Shown: positions 54,230 through 64,000 of the stretch, piece by piece | Layout of the letters: each line of letters starts with the position of its first letter | Numbering within the stretch: position 1 is the stretch's first letter | From: Anaerosporobacter faecicola | Lineage (GTDB): Bacteria; Bacillota; Clostridia; Lachnospirales; Lachnospiraceae | Length of the DNA stretch: 64,000 nt | Assembly: GCF_012070565.1 (NCBI RefSeq) | Contig: NZ_JAAQRO010000011.1 | Location: 1-64,000 of the forward strand | Reading direction: 5' to 3' | Position numbers and translations under genes: made by a program | Notes under the pieces: generated by a model | The model's input: only the letters and a program-made list of their open reading frames with translations | The model's database searches: none | What the model was told of the DNA's origin: nothing

Positions 54230-55381
54230 TTAAAGCACCCCCACGTGATTTGTTATAGCCTCAGCTACCTTCTCTAATGGTACAACCTCATCAACTAGAC
54301 CAGATTCAGCAATTACCTTTGGCATACCATAGACTGTACAGGTTTCTTCATCCTGCGCTATAACATAAATGTTGTTGTTTTCGTTTAGTTTCTTGATCCC
54401 TTGTGTTCCATCTCCACCCATTCCAGTCAAAATGACACAAGTAATTTCATCATAGCCTGAATCCACTAGTGATTCATACATTATATCAGCACAAGGTCTT
54501 AATCCACCTCTTGCGGCTTCCAATGTAACCGATAAGAAATATCGATCACGTTGTTGTTTTACACGCATTTGGTAACCACCTTTTGCGATATATACATAAC
54601 CTTTTTGCACTTCTTCCCCATCTACTGCTTCTTTCACTTGTAACTCACTCATATCATTCAGTCTTTGTGCCAAAGAATTGGTGAATCCTTCTGGCATATG
54701 CTGTACAAGTAAGAAACTTGCATTCAGATTTTTGGGTAGTAATGGTATTACTTTTTGTAGTGCCTTTGGCCCTCCTGTTGAACAGGCAAGGGCAACTAAC
54801 TTTGTTGCATCCTTTTCAAGTGGTTTTCTTTCTTTCTTTACCATATTTACTTTAGGCTTTGCTCTTGTACAATCTGGATATACAAAAGTACTGCCAACCT
54901 TTTCTTTAACACTAATAACATTTTTAGCTTGCTCTTGTAAAGTAGGATGACTGATCGTCTTTTGGTACAGATGATTCTGACCAGTTGCCAACAACAGGCA
55001 ATTGATCAAACGATCTTTGAAATCATTTCCTTTCGCTTCAATAAAGCTTTCAGGTTTCGTAACAAAATCAAACGCTCCAAGTTCCAATGCTTGAATGGTC
55101 TCTTTTGCACCTTCTTTTGCAATTGTGCTTACAATGATTACCGTTAATCGGATATTTAACTTAGAGATACGCTCCAAGAATTCCAGTCCATTCATTTTTG
55201 GCATATTAATATCCAATACAACGCCATCAACATTACGGTAATTTGTAGTAACATAATCCAATGCCTCTAAACCATTGAAAGCGACTTTTGATACCATAAA
55301 TCGATCATCTGAATTAATTATATCAGAAAGTAGCCTTCTCATGAGTGCAGAATCATCAACAACCAAAATATTTTTTTTCAT
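54230..55381 (-). CDS. cheB: Chemoreceptor methylesterase CheB
   Basis: 383 aa. Receiver domain with Asp57 (GVVLDINMPKMNG), a linker, and the esterase domain with Ser in ACSTGGPKAL, His in LLVQHMPEGF and Asp in ILTGMGGDGTQG. It removes methyl groups from receptors and may deamidate. No cheR is in this window. It lies directly between the PilZ gene and cheA. Confidence 0.96.
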   Translation of the reverse strand: MKKNILVVDDSALMRRLLSDIINSDDRFMVSKVAFNGLEALDYVTTNYRNVDGVVLDINMPKMNGLEFLERISKLNIRLTVIIVSTIAKEGAKETIQALELGAFDFVTKPESFIEAKGNDFKDRLINCLLLATGQNHLYQKTISHPTLQEQAKNVISVKEKVGSTFVYPDCTRAKPKVNMVKKERKPLEKDATKLVALACSTGGPKALQKVIPLLPKNLNASFLLVQHMPEGFTNSLAQRLNDMSELQVKEAVDGEEVQKGYVYIAKGGYQMRVKQQRDRYFLSVTLEAARGGLRPCADIMYESLVDSGYDEITCVILTGMGGDGTQGIKKLNENNNIYVIAQDEETCTVYGMPKVIAESGLVDEVVPLEKVAEAITNHVGVL

Positions 55382-56152
55382 TTAATCATTTCCTTTATCT
55401 CGTCGTCTTTTTGCACGTTGTACTTCAAATACATACTGTACAATTTTTTCTCTTGTTTCCGTAGTAATATGTTCATATACTGCGCGATATTCATAATTCA
55501 CTGGTTTTGTGCGAACACATACCGCATCAATAATAATTAAATTCACGTCAATCAGGCATTCTCTGTTTCCACTATAGATAATAAAACTAAAATTAATTCG
55601 ATCTTTCACATTATGTCTTTCTTGTGAATGAAAACGAATTCCCCCACCACTTAAATCGGTTATCGTTGCTTTGTGATTGTTTGTTTTTAACTGGCTTAAT
55701 CCATGTCTGCATAAAGCAGATATCTCATCATAGTGTGAAGAAGCATTATGAAGCTTCTTTTCTATCCATTCCTCCATAGGTGTAACAACTCGGTAATCAC
55801 CATCAATTATACAGGATAAACGATAATAATTCCTTCTTTGGTAATGTCGTAGTTCGTTTACGATTGAAATCTCCGCCAATTTTATTGTATCATCTGTAAA
55901 TCTTCGAATTACGTATCCTCTTGAACGGTAGATATCCTTGTTGGAATAGAACGTAAGAATATACTCTGCTGTTTCATCCAAGTTGACTAGGCGATTCTTA
56001 TATATTGGATTCGTAATTATAATTGATCGATCAGACGCTATCTCAATCAATTTCGACGGGAAAACCTCCTCGTTTCCATCTGAAAGTACCTTATCATTAA
56101 CTTTTATTAAGCTAATTTTATCACCAATCGTAAGCATACTAATATCTGGCAT
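55382..56152 (-). CDS. PilZ-domain flagellar brake protein, YcgR-like
   Basis: 256 aa. An N-terminal YcgR-type domain (SMLTIGDKISLIKVND) is followed by a PilZ domain whose c-di-GMP motifs are intact: RxxxR in QRRNYYRLSC and DLSGGGIRFHSQ. When it binds c-di-GMP such proteins slow the flagellar motor. The ATG six bases after GGGGTG was chosen over a GTG three codons earlier. The EAL protein at 23995 is a candidate for lowering its ligand. Confidence 0.9.
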   Translation of the reverse strand: MPDISMLTIGDKISLIKVNDKVLSDGNEEVFPSKLIEIASDRSIIITNPIYKNRLVNLDETAEYILTFYSNKDIYRSRGYVIRRFTDDTIKLAEISIVNELRHYQRRNYYRLSCIIDGDYRVVTPMEEWIEKKLHNASSHYDEISALCRHGLSQLKTNNHKATITDLSGGGIRFHSQERHNVKDRINFSFIIYSGNRECLIDVNLIIIDAVCVRTKPVNYEYRAVYEHITTETREKIVQYVFEVQRAKRRRDKGND

Positions 56153-56223
56153 ACACTTCACCCCTTGGCAATTATTTTAATAAGATTAAAAATGTTGGAG
56201 TCTAAGATATACTGAACCTAACA

Positions 56224-57126
56224 TTAATCATTTAAACTGGATCTATTTTTCTTAAACTTCACTAGATTTGAGAATAAATGCGATATTCCTTTCTTTTTAT
56301 GCTTCTCCTCTTCTACTACTGCTTCATTACATAGTACATTAGCCATTTCATACATAGCCTTCGCAGCATCAGAATTCGGATACGCTAAAGATACCGGTTT
56401 CTGTTTTATTACAGCTTTGGATACATTCATATCCATTGGAATTGCTCCTAAGAATTCCACATTAAGATGCAGGTAATTTTGAACTACCATGCTTAGTTTA
56501 TTATATAATTCTTTTCCTTCTAAAATGCTATCAACACGATTGGATACGATCTTAATTATAGTATCATCAATAGAAAACTGAGAACGTTTTACAAGTGTCT
56601 TTAACAAAGCATAGGCGTCTGTTATCGATGTAGGTTCTGGTGTTGTTACAAGTATTACTTCTGAACTTGCTGCAACGAATTCCAAAACACTATCTGATAT
56701 ACCAGCGCCTGTGTCTACAATGATTACATCCGCAAGATCATCTAGTTCATATAGCATCTTTCTTAAGTCATCTAATTGCACTCTTGAAAGATTGGCTAAT
56801 TCATCGATTCCTGATCCTCCACTGATGAATCCAATATTCTGTGGTCCTTCTGTAATTATCTCACGTAACGTTTTACCATGAAACATTAGATCGGCCAAAT
56901 TATACTTTGGACGAATACCTAACATGATTTCAACATTTGCTAAACCAAAATCCGCATCCAAGATGATAACACGTTTTCCTAATCGACTTAATTGAACGGC
57001 AAGATTAACCGAAATATTCGATTTACCAACTCCACCTTTTCCACTAGTGACAGTAATTACTCGTGCTACATCTTTTTGCTGGTTTTGTTTCTCTATCATC
57101 CTTCGTAATTCTTCCGCTTGATCCAT
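56224..57126 (-). CDS. flhG: MinD/ParA-family flagellar number regulator FlhG
   Basis: 300 aa. Deviant Walker motif VTSGKGGVGKSNISVNLAVQ, LDADFGLANVEIMLGI and IIVDTGAGISDSVLEF. FlhG controls FlhF and flagellar number and position. The ATG is nine bases after AGGAGG and its A overlaps the flhF stop. Confidence 0.93.
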   Translation of the reverse strand: MDQAEELRRMIEKQNQQKDVARVITVTSGKGGVGKSNISVNLAVQLSRLGKRVIILDADFGLANVEIMLGIRPKYNLADLMFHGKTLREIITEGPQNIGFISGGSGIDELANLSRVQLDDLRKMLYELDDLADVIIVDTGAGISDSVLEFVAASSEVILVTTPEPTSITDAYALLKTLVKRSQFSIDDTIIKIVSNRVDSILEGKELYNKLSMVVQNYLHLNVEFLGAIPMDMNVSKAVIKQKPVSLAYPNSDAAKAMYEMANVLCNEAVVEEEKHKKKGISHLFSNLVKFKKNRSSLND

Positions 57127-58364
57127 CAATCACTGCCTCCTAGTAGTTTTTTAGCAACAAATTGTGCATCGAGCCTTCCAATATCATTTGGTACGTTTTG
57201 TCCCCAAGCTGCATAAGATAGAGGTGCACCTGTCATCATTCTGACATTCAGAATATTACCCATGCATATTGTTTCATCTAATTTAGTAAATATAATTCTA
57301 TAATTTGCTATTGTAGAATACGTTTCTGTAATTCGTACCAAATCTTTGTATTTCGTAGTCGCACTTAATACAAGATAGATTTCCTTCATAGAATCATCAA
57401 TCGTATTAAGCAATGATTCTAAATCATCTTTTTGTTCTGTATTCTTATGTGATCTTCCTGCTGTATCAATTAGAACGATATCATAATCGTTAAATTCTTC
57501 TTTGGATTGCATTAATTCTTCTGCAGAATATATAACCTTCAGTGGTACCCCTAAGATATTCGCATAGATCCGCAGTTGCTCTACAGCAGCGATTCGATAC
57601 GTATCCGAAGTAACTAGTGCCATCTTCGTATTCTTATTCATCTTAAACCCGGAAGCGATTTTAGCAATCGTAGTAGTTTTTCCTACACCAGTTGGTCCAA
57701 TGAAAAATACAAACTTAGGTTTTTGTTCTCCCAACTCAATTGTCTCTGGTTGTCCTAACTTTAACACAATTTTCTGATAAATGCTAGTCAGAATATTGTC
57801 TACTGGAGCCCCTTTTTGTAACGTTGACTCAATTTCACTAATTATTTTATTCGCGAATTTTTCATCTACTTCATTCAACAGCATCTGTTTATAGATTAAC
57901 TTAATGTATTCATTGTCACTTGAAGAATCTATTTCTTCTTTCTTTTCTTCTTCAGGTTGTACTGTTGGTTTAATCTGCTTTTCTATAAGATTCTGTAAAT
58001 TATCCAAACGCTTCTCTATTGCAGAGGAATATGTTGATTTAACATCTTCAAAAAGTGTATTGTCTGACTCCCTTTTCTCTTCTGCAACTTTTACGTCAAA
58101 TGTACTTCCCTTACCTTCTCCTTGTGCGGCATTTTGATTTTCGCTTATTAACTTTTGAAAAGAGGATAATAAACTATCCTCTTCATAATTCACTGTATCA
58201 TCAACAGCTGCCGTTATTTCAACTTTTGAAGGTTTAAAAAACTTATAGATTCCTTTCGGTTTGATCGTCTTAATGTTAGTCACAATGGCATCTTTGCCTA
58301 ATTCTTCTTTTGCAAGTAATATTGCTTCTTTCTCTGTTTCAGCTTGAAATTTCTTAATAATCAC
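57126..58364 (-). CDS. flhF: Flagellar SRP-family GTPase FlhF
   Basis: 412 aa. A variable basic N-terminal B domain and linker (1-215) precede the NG GTPase: G1 GPTGVGKTTTIAKIASG (223-239), TSDTYRIAAVEQLRIYANIL, DTAGRSHKN and TKLDETICMGNI. It recruits flagellar basal-body parts to the membrane. Start is GTG sharing a base with the flhA stop; the ribosome site is weak. Confidence 0.93.
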   Translation of the reverse strand: MIIKKFQAETEKEAILLAKEELGKDAIVTNIKTIKPKGIYKFFKPSKVEITAAVDDTVNYEEDSLLSSFQKLISENQNAAQGEGKGSTFDVKVAEEKRESDNTLFEDVKSTYSSAIEKRLDNLQNLIEKQIKPTVQPEEEKKEEIDSSSDNEYIKLIYKQMLLNEVDEKFANKIISEIESTLQKGAPVDNILTSIYQKIVLKLGQPETIELGEQKPKFVFFIGPTGVGKTTTIAKIASGFKMNKNTKMALVTSDTYRIAAVEQLRIYANILGVPLKVIYSAEELMQSKEEFNDYDIVLIDTAGRSHKNTEQKDDLESLLNTIDDSMKEIYLVLSATTKYKDLVRITETYSTIANYRIIFTKLDETICMGNILNVRMMTGAPLSYAAWGQNVPNDIGRLDAQFVAKKLLGGSD

Positions 58365-60397
58365 TACGCTGTCACCATCCCTACTGATTGTAATTCAACA
58401 TTGGATTCAATTTCGCTATAAGAAACGACAACTAAATCCTTAAAATAATCAGAAGTAAGTTTTTTAAAATACATTCGTACGATTGGAGATGTTATTACAA
58501 TCGGATTACGACCTAGATTCTCCAATTTCGCTACTTCTTCTTTTACTGAATTCATAATACCTTGTGTCTTTTCAGGATCTAATGTTAAGTATGCACCCTG
58601 TTCTGTTTGCTTCACAGAACCCATAATTTCCTGCTCTACTTGAGGATCTAAAGTAACTACACTAGTAGTCTCTCCATTTGGAAAATACTTATTAGAAATT
58701 GCACGTTTTAAACTTTGACGTACATATTCTGTAAGAACGTCCGTATCTCTTGTAACAGGTGCATTATCTGCCAATGTTTCAAATATCGTAACAAGATCTC
58801 GAATGGAAATTCCTTCATGTAAGAGATTCTGTAGTACTTTTTGAATTTCGCCAACTCCAAGTTGTTTTGGTACTAACTCTGTAATGAGTGTTTCGTTTGC
58901 TTCCTTCACATTGTTGATCAGGTTCTGAACATCCTGACGGCTTAACAATTCACTTAAGTTACTCTTAACAACTTCCGTCAAATGTGTTGCTATGATTGAA
59001 GGTGGATCAACTACCGTATAACCCAAAGACTCTGCACGTTCTCTTTGATTCTCTGTAATCCAAATTGCTGGTAAGTGGAAAGAAGGTTCAAACGTTGGGA
59101 TACCCGTGATTTCCTCTTCTACATATCCTGGGTTCATAGCCATATAATGGTCAAATAGAATTTCCCCATCACTTACTGGAATTCCTTTAATCTTAATAAC
59201 ATACTGATTTGGATTCAACTGGATATTGTCACGTAAACGAATGATTGGTACAACACAACCAAGTTCCAAAGCAATCTGCCTACGAATCATAACAACTCGA
59301 TCAAGCAAGTCACCACCCTGATTTACATCAGCTAATGGGATAATACCATATCCAAACTCCAACTCAATTGGATCAACTTGCAATAAAGAAGTAACATTCT
59401 CTGGTTTTCGAATTTCATCTGCATTGTCTTCTGTTGCAGCAACCTCTTCTTCAATATTGCTCTCTTCAATCTTCGCATTAATCATACGACCACAGATAAT
59501 AAATACAACACCATATGCACAGAAAACAACTACATTCAATGGAGTCGTAATACCCAAGAAGATTAAAGCTCCACCAACCATATAAAGTACTTTTGGTATA
59601 GAGAATAATTGCTTAACAAGTATATCGGAAATATCTGCTTCTTTGGAAACCTTTGTTACAAGCAAACCAGTTGCTAATGAAATCATAATAGAAGGGATCT
59701 GTGAAACAAGTCCATCACCAATTGTCAAGATTGTATATTTTTCTAAGGCATCTGCAATTGGCATACCTAGTCGAACAACACCCATGATGATACCACCAAC
59801 AATATTAACTGCCGTGATGATCAAACCAGCTGTTGCATCTCCCTTTACGTACTTCGTAGCACCATCCATCGCTCCAAAGAAAGCCGATTCATCTTGTAAC
59901 TTCTGACGTCTCTCTTTTGCTTCCGCATCTGTAATGGCTCCTGTATTCAAATCGGCATCAATTGCCATCTGTTTACCAGGCATTGCATCCAAAGTAAATC
60001 TTGCTGTTACTTCTGCAACTCTCTCAGAACCTTTATTGATTACCATAAACTGAACTAAAATCAAAATCATGAATACTACTACACCAATTACTAGGTCCCC
60101 ACCACCAACGAATTTACCGAATGTCTCAACGACATTACCCGGTTCTCCTGATGATAAAATTAACTTAGTTGATGATACATTCAATGATATACGGAAAATC
60201 GTTGTGAACAACAGTACAGTAGGGAAACTAGACATATTTAATGCTTCCCTTGAGAACAATGCATTGAATAATATTACCATAGCAGTTGCTATATTAAGTG
60301 CTAGTAATATATCCAATATAAAAGAAGGTATTGGTACAATCAAAAATACAATGGCTGCCATGATATATAACCCAAGTACCAAATCTGACTTTTTCAT
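58364..60397 (-). CDS. flhA: Flagellar type III export gate protein FlhA
   Basis: 677 aa. Eight predicted N-terminal membrane helices (to about 310), the conserved FHIPEP-type loop region (RFTLDAMPGKQMAIDADLNT) and a large cytoplasmic domain (from about 330; ELVPKQLGVGEIQKVLQNLL). It forms the export ring and docks chaperone-substrate complexes. It lies 17 bases downstream of flhB. Confidence 0.97.
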   Translation of the reverse strand: MKKSDLVLGLYIMAAIVFLIVPIPSFILDILLALNIATAMVILFNALFSREALNMSSFPTVLLFTTIFRISLNVSSTKLILSSGEPGNVVETFGKFVGGGDLVIGVVVFMILILVQFMVINKGSERVAEVTARFTLDAMPGKQMAIDADLNTGAITDAEAKERRQKLQDESAFFGAMDGATKYVKGDATAGLIITAVNIVGGIIMGVVRLGMPIADALEKYTILTIGDGLVSQIPSIMISLATGLLVTKVSKEADISDILVKQLFSIPKVLYMVGGALIFLGITTPLNVVVFCAYGVVFIICGRMINAKIEESNIEEEVAATEDNADEIRKPENVTSLLQVDPIELEFGYGIIPLADVNQGGDLLDRVVMIRRQIALELGCVVPIIRLRDNIQLNPNQYVIKIKGIPVSDGEILFDHYMAMNPGYVEEEITGIPTFEPSFHLPAIWITENQRERAESLGYTVVDPPSIIATHLTEVVKSNLSELLSRQDVQNLINNVKEANETLITELVPKQLGVGEIQKVLQNLLHEGISIRDLVTIFETLADNAPVTRDTDVLTEYVRQSLKRAISNKYFPNGETTSVVTLDPQVEQEIMGSVKQTEQGAYLTLDPEKTQGIMNSVKEEVAKLENLGRNPIVITSPIVRMYFKKLTSDYFKDLVVVSYSEIESNVELQSVGMVTA

Positions 60398-60414
60398 TCA
60401 CCTAACCTCCTAAA

Positions 60415-61587
60415 CTAAATCTTATTTTTTATTCTATATACATAAGCTAATATCTCAGCCACCATCTGATATAGTTCCTGAGGTATCTCTTGTTCGATTT
60501 CAACATTAAAATACAACATTCTGGCAAGAGGTTTGTTTTCTACAATCTCTACTTTATTTTCTCTTGCTACATCTTTTATCTTCTGTGCCATGAAATCAGC
60601 ACCTTTTGCCACTACTACTGGAGCGGAAGCAGATTCTCGATCATACTTTAACGCTACCGCAAAATGTGTAGGGTTTGTAATAACTACGTCTGCATTCGGT
60701 ACTTCACTCATCATTCTTCGTCTGGATGCTTCTAACATCTTCGATTTAATCTTACCTTTGACTTGCGGATCTCCTTCTGAATTTTTCCATTCATCTTTTA
60801 CTTCTTGTTTTGACATCTTCATGTCTTTCTTAAACTTTTTCTTTTGGTAAAACAAATCTGCAAATCCGATCAATAGGAAAAGCATACTAATCTTTAATCC
60901 AACATCGATTACCATTGTACCAACTACATTAATTGCCTGAAATAAAGTAAAGTCATATAACTTTAAAATCAAAGGCCATTTGTCCTTTAACGTATTATAT
61001 ACAAGAATCATAATCATGATAATCTTTGCTACGGAAAAAAGCAACTGTATTAATTTGCTTTTTGAAAACATATTCTTAAATCCTTTTAATGGATTCATTT
61101 TACTTAGTTTCGGTCGTAATGGTTTCTTTGTGACTTTCCACTTAATCTGAACTTTATTAATCAAAAATCCAACCACCATACCAACTAAAAAAATTGGTAA
61201 GCCAATAAGAATAATTGACTTAATCCCATAATTTAAAATAGATAAGATAATATTTTGAGACATATCATCTTTGACAACTACGGGAATATTGTTAAAAACC
61301 TTTGGAAATATTTCAATAAATTTCTCTCCAATTGTCCCTACATAAACTTTCAACACCAAAAATAAAGACATCAGCATAACCGCTGTGATTAATTCGGTAC
61401 TTTTTGCTACCTGTCCTTCAGACCTCGCTTTATTTAACTTTTTAGGCGTAGCATCTTCAGTCTTTTCCCCACCTTCATCATTTGCAAACAACTGTAAGTT
61501 GTATGGAAGCAATATGGGTTTGACTGTCTTTATCTTATTCTCTTCTATATCATTTTTATCTTGCAACCTTGTAAACCTCTGCATCAT
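60415..61587 (-). CDS. flhB: Flagellar export switch protein FlhB
   Basis: 390 aa, a little longer than usual because of a ~28-residue N-terminal extension before YNLQLFA. Four membrane segments lie at about 67-240, then the cytoplasmic domain with the self-cleaving NPTH (305-308, VVITNPTHFAVALKY). Cleavage switches export from hook to filament substrates. It lies 17 bases after fliR, with a weak ribosome site. Confidence 0.95.
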   Translation of the reverse strand: MMQRFTRLQDKNDIEENKIKTVKPILLPYNLQLFANDEGGEKTEDATPKKLNKARSEGQVAKSTELITAVMLMSLFLVLKVYVGTIGEKFIEIFPKVFNNIPVVVKDDMSQNIILSILNYGIKSIILIGLPIFLVGMVVGFLINKVQIKWKVTKKPLRPKLSKMNPLKGFKNMFSKSKLIQLLFSVAKIIMIMILVYNTLKDKWPLILKLYDFTLFQAINVVGTMVIDVGLKISMLFLLIGFADLFYQKKKFKKDMKMSKQEVKDEWKNSEGDPQVKGKIKSKMLEASRRRMMSEVPNADVVITNPTHFAVALKYDRESASAPVVVAKGADFMAQKIKDVARENKVEIVENKPLARMLYFNVEIEQEIPQELYQMVAEILAYVYRIKNKI

Positions 61588-61604
61588 AGTCCACTACTAT
61601 CCCA

Positions 61605-62375
61605 TCATTCTACTAGATTACCTACTACCATCTGAATTATCGTTTTCATTTCTGAAAACAGAAAATCCGTTACTTGAGGCATTAATCCCATAACCAAATA
61701 CAGAATAAACAATCCCACAAAAACTTTTAGCTGCATACCTATAACGAACATATTCATCTGAGGTGCTACTTTCGCCAATATACCTAACACAATATTAACA
61801 ATCAAAATAGTAGCAAATACAGGAAGAATGATTCGAAAACCGATAACAAAATAATCTGTTATAAACTTTAATACATTATCATAAAGTCCTGACTTAAATA
61901 CCGTATGACCCAACGGTATCAAAGTAAAGGTATCCATTATTGCTTTAAACAGATGTAAGTGTAGATCACTAAGTAACATGATTAACATAACAATATATGT
62001 ATATAGATTTGCAGTAATCGTTGTTTGAATTCTTGATACTGGATTTAATTCCATAACCATAGAGAAACCAATCTCCATATCAACCATTTGTCCAGCAAAA
62101 TTTAATATATACATACACATGTTTGCGCTAAAACCAATTAATATGCCTGTTATCAATTCTCTTGTTATCAAGATTGCATAATCTAATACGCCTGTGTATT
62201 CTAGTCGAGCACTTGGCATTGTACTGAATATGATAAGAGCCATAAATACACTTAATCCGACTTTAACTTTTCTAGGTACACTGGTTAGACTAAGAAAAGG
62301 CGCAGTATATATAAATCCTGATATTCGCACTAAAATTAATAAATATACTTCTAAATCCTCTACTGCAAAATTCAT
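61605..62375 (-). CDS. fliR: Flagellar export protein FliR
   Basis: 256 aa, six membrane segments. Conserved LLILVRISGFIYTAPFLS, VGLSVFMALIIF, LITGILIGFSANMCMYILNF and GFSMVMELNPVS are family features. It forms part of the export-gate core with FliP and FliQ. Confidence 0.95.
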   Translation of the reverse strand: MNFAVEDLEVYLLILVRISGFIYTAPFLSLTSVPRKVKVGLSVFMALIIFSTMPSARLEYTGVLDYAILITRELITGILIGFSANMCMYILNFAGQMVDMEIGFSMVMELNPVSRIQTTITANLYTYIVMLIMLLSDLHLHLFKAIMDTFTLIPLGHTVFKSGLYDNVLKFITDYFVIGFRIILPVFATILIVNIVLGILAKVAPQMNMFVIGMQLKVFVGLFILYLVMGLMPQVTDFLFSEMKTIIQMVVGNLVE

Positions 62376-62412
62376 ATCATCTCATCCTACCTAGTTATAC
62401 CGTGCATCCCAT

Positions 62413-62682
62413 TTATTTTATATACGTTCCGAAATTAGAGAATAATTCATACGTAAAGTCTACAATATTCTTAAAAATCCAAGAACCTGCTAACATGATC
62501 ACCATAAAGATTGCAATCAGTTTTGGAACAAATGTCAATGTTTGTTCCTGTATAGATGTAATCGTCTGAAATATACTTACGATTAAACCTACAATCAGCG
62601 ATACAAGCAACATTGGTGCAGAACACTTAATGATTACTAATAGTGTCTGTCTCGCTATATCAATAACTACATCTACATTCAT
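62413..62682 (-). CDS. fliQ: Flagellar export protein FliQ
   Basis: 89 aa, the expected size, with two membrane helices (LLVIIKCSAPMLLVSLIVGL; LTFVPKLIAIFMVIMLAGSW) and the QTITSIQEQTLTFVPK signature. The ATG after GAGGTG was preferred over a TTG six codons earlier. Confidence 0.95.
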   Translation of the reverse strand: MNVDVVIDIARQTLLVIIKCSAPMLLVSLIVGLIVSIFQTITSIQEQTLTFVPKLIAIFMVIMLAGSWIFKNIVDFTYELFSNFGTYIK

Positions 62683-62715
62683 AAAACACCTCTTCACCAA
62701 ACATGAAATCTATCG

Positions 62716-63597
62716 TCAATAGAACGTCTTAACTACATTGCCAATAATCAAATTCCAACCATCTGCTAATATAAAAAGCAAAATCTTAAATGGCATAGAA
62801 ATCGTAGTTGGTGGTAACATCATCATACCCATTGACATCAGCGTTGACGCAACAACCATATCGATTACAATGAATGGAATGTACAATAAGAATCCAATGA
62901 TAAATGCAGTTCTTAATTCGCTGATCATAAATGCTGGAATTAATACTGAGTTTGGTATATCATCTAACTCATATACCGTAATATTGGCCTCCCCTAAGTT
63001 CGCAATATCCATGAATAACTTAATATCCTGTGGACGATCCTCTAACTGTTTGTACATAAATTCACGTATAGGTTCCATTCCACGCTTGAATGCCTCTTCC
63101 TGCGTAATTTCCCCTGCAGATAATGGTTTGATTGCTTCATCATTGATCTGAGTAAAAATTGGTCCCATAATAAATACCGTTAAAAACAAGGATAATCCGA
63201 TTAAGACTTGGTTTGGTGGTGATGTTTGCGTTGCTAAGGCTGTCCTAACAAAATGTAATACGACAATTATTCTTGTAAATGAAGTCACCATCAATAGCAA
63301 AGAAGGTGCAATAGATATAATTGTTAAAATTATTACAATTTTTAAGGTAGACGCTACCCCATTCCCTTCTCCATTGGTAGAGAGATTTAAGTCAAATCCC
63401 AGTGGTTCATTACCAGATGAAACCTTTATATCAGAATCACTTGACTGATTAGCTGTTTGACTATCCGTTTGACTACTTGTCTGACTACTTGCCTTAACTG
63501 GTACAGAAAAAACCAGAATGACGATAGACAGAACAAACAGAGCAACAAATGAATTTAGGATTGCTTTACCAACTTTATTTTTTTTCTTTGTGCACAT
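62716..63597 (-). CDS. fliP: Flagellar export protein FliP
   Basis: 293 aa. A signal-peptide-like first helix, a Ser/Thr/Gln stretch (about 37-55), then the FliP core with four helices: IAPSLLLMVTSFTRIIVVLH, RTALATQTSPPNQVLIGLSL, LIPAFMISELRTAFIIGF and MSMGMMMLPPTTISMPFKIL. GAGG lies seven bases before the start. Confidence 0.96.
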   Translation of the reverse strand: MCTKKKNKVGKAILNSFVALFVLSIVILVFSVPVKASSQTSSQTDSQTANQSSDSDIKVSSGNEPLGFDLNLSTNGEGNGVASTLKIVIILTIISIAPSLLLMVTSFTRIIVVLHFVRTALATQTSPPNQVLIGLSLFLTVFIMGPIFTQINDEAIKPLSAGEITQEEAFKRGMEPIREFMYKQLEDRPQDIKLFMDIANLGEANITVYELDDIPNSVLIPAFMISELRTAFIIGFLLYIPFIVIDMVVASTLMSMGMMMLPPTTISMPFKILLFILADGWNLIIGNVVKTFY

Positions 63598-63607
63598 CTT
63601 TCAACCT

Positions 63608-64000
63608 CTATACATCATTCTTATCTTTTTTTGTCTCTTTTTTAGTCTTTTCATCATCGATCGCTTTCATATTTGTATTTGGTTTAATTTTCGCCAATAT
63701 CTCTTTAAAGGAAGGTGTTTCACTCACGCCTTCATTTATCTCTAATTTGCTTCCATCAACCTCTGTCAAATACTCAACATGATCCTTTGATACAGCTATA
63801 ACAATATACTTATCTGAAATTTTCAAAATCTGTACATACTTTGATTGGCTTAATCGCAATGTTTCAATAACTGTAATATTGCGATTTTTTGTTGTCATTC
63901 CAACACCAGTTTTTCCAATCCACCTTGATGTAAAATAAGCCAATACCAAAATTAGTACAAACACCACTAATAGTCCAAACAGTTCTGCAATATTTTCTAT
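63608..64000 (-). CDS. fliO: Flagellar protein FliO, 5' end outside the window
   Basis: The frame is open to the window edge (131 codons visible). IAELFGLLVVFVLILVLAYF is the FliO membrane helix, followed by VIETLRLSQSKYVQILKISD and a Lys-rich tail. It assists assembly of the export gate. The real start lies beyond 64000; a GTG at 63967 is inside the membrane helix. Confidence 0.9.
   Translation of the reverse strand: MENIAELFGLLVVFVLILVLAYFTSRWIGKTGVGMTTKNRNITVIETLRLSQSKYVQILKISDKYIVIAVSKDHVEYLTEVDGSKLEINEGVSETPSFKEILAKIKPNTNMKAIDDEKTKKETKKDKNDV

Overview
The window is AT-rich and densely coded. Gram-positive markers (PolC-type replicase, CheC/CheD chemotaxis, FlhF/FlhG, strong AGGAGG ribosome sites, MEP isoprenoid genes) point to a motile, anaerobic Bacillota of the Clostridia. 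The gene order fits the Lachnospiraceae best; this placement is an inference. Nearly all genes lie on the minus strand, so transcription runs from 64000 towards 1.

Right block (64000 to about 45800): the 3' part of a fla/che operon, in transcription order fliO (cut by the window end), fliP, fliQ, fliR, flhB, flhA, flhF, flhG, a PilZ flagellar-brake gene, cheB, cheA, cheW, cheC, cheD, a small membrane protein, sigma-28, a FapA/DUF342 protein, a 104-aa protein, a membrane-anchored helix-turn-helix protein and a YceG/MltG-like anchored protein. It ends at a large hairpin terminator. rpsB and tsf follow, with their own near-consensus promoter and a strong terminator.

Middle block (about 43550 to 15900): roughly 28 kb of accessory genes lie between tsf and pyrH, which are normally neighbours. 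From right to left: gene remnants, lipoproteins including three tandem paralogues, an acetyltransferase, a Ku/DNA-ligase end-joining pair, two paralogous unknown proteins with a coupled 34-aa ORF, a two-component system with a possible lantibiotic-immunity lipoprotein, a short-chain dehydrogenase, an AhpC / inverted-AhpF / MFS peroxide operon, an unknown anchored protein, a 29-aa membrane peptide, an EAL-domain protein, a CNNM/CorC membrane protein behind a probable attenuator, a MoxR/DUF58/DUF4129 operon, a CPA1 antiporter and a small BspA-like secreted protein. No integrase or transposase was seen.

Left block (about 15900 to 1): the conserved pyrH-frr-uppS-cdsA-dxr-rseP-ispG-polC cluster (translation, envelope lipids, isoprenoids, site-2 proteolysis, replication), then DegV, a GH3 (NagZ-like) glycosidase and tRNA-Glu(CUC). 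A bipartite palindromic repeat occurs in several spacers here.

The most interesting candidate is the leader of the CNNM/CorC gene (22203-22466). It has a strongly initiated 49-codon ORF with an acidic N-terminal run ending in Pro, an intrinsic terminator inside that ORF, and an upstream segment able to pair with the terminator's 3' arm. This resembles a translation-dependent Mg2+ attenuator. Other signals are the repeat family with compensatory changes, a mosaic lipoprotein array, the unlinked lantibiotic-immunity module and several very small genes. Start sites were moved from the longest frame wherever a ribosome site or family alignment decided it.
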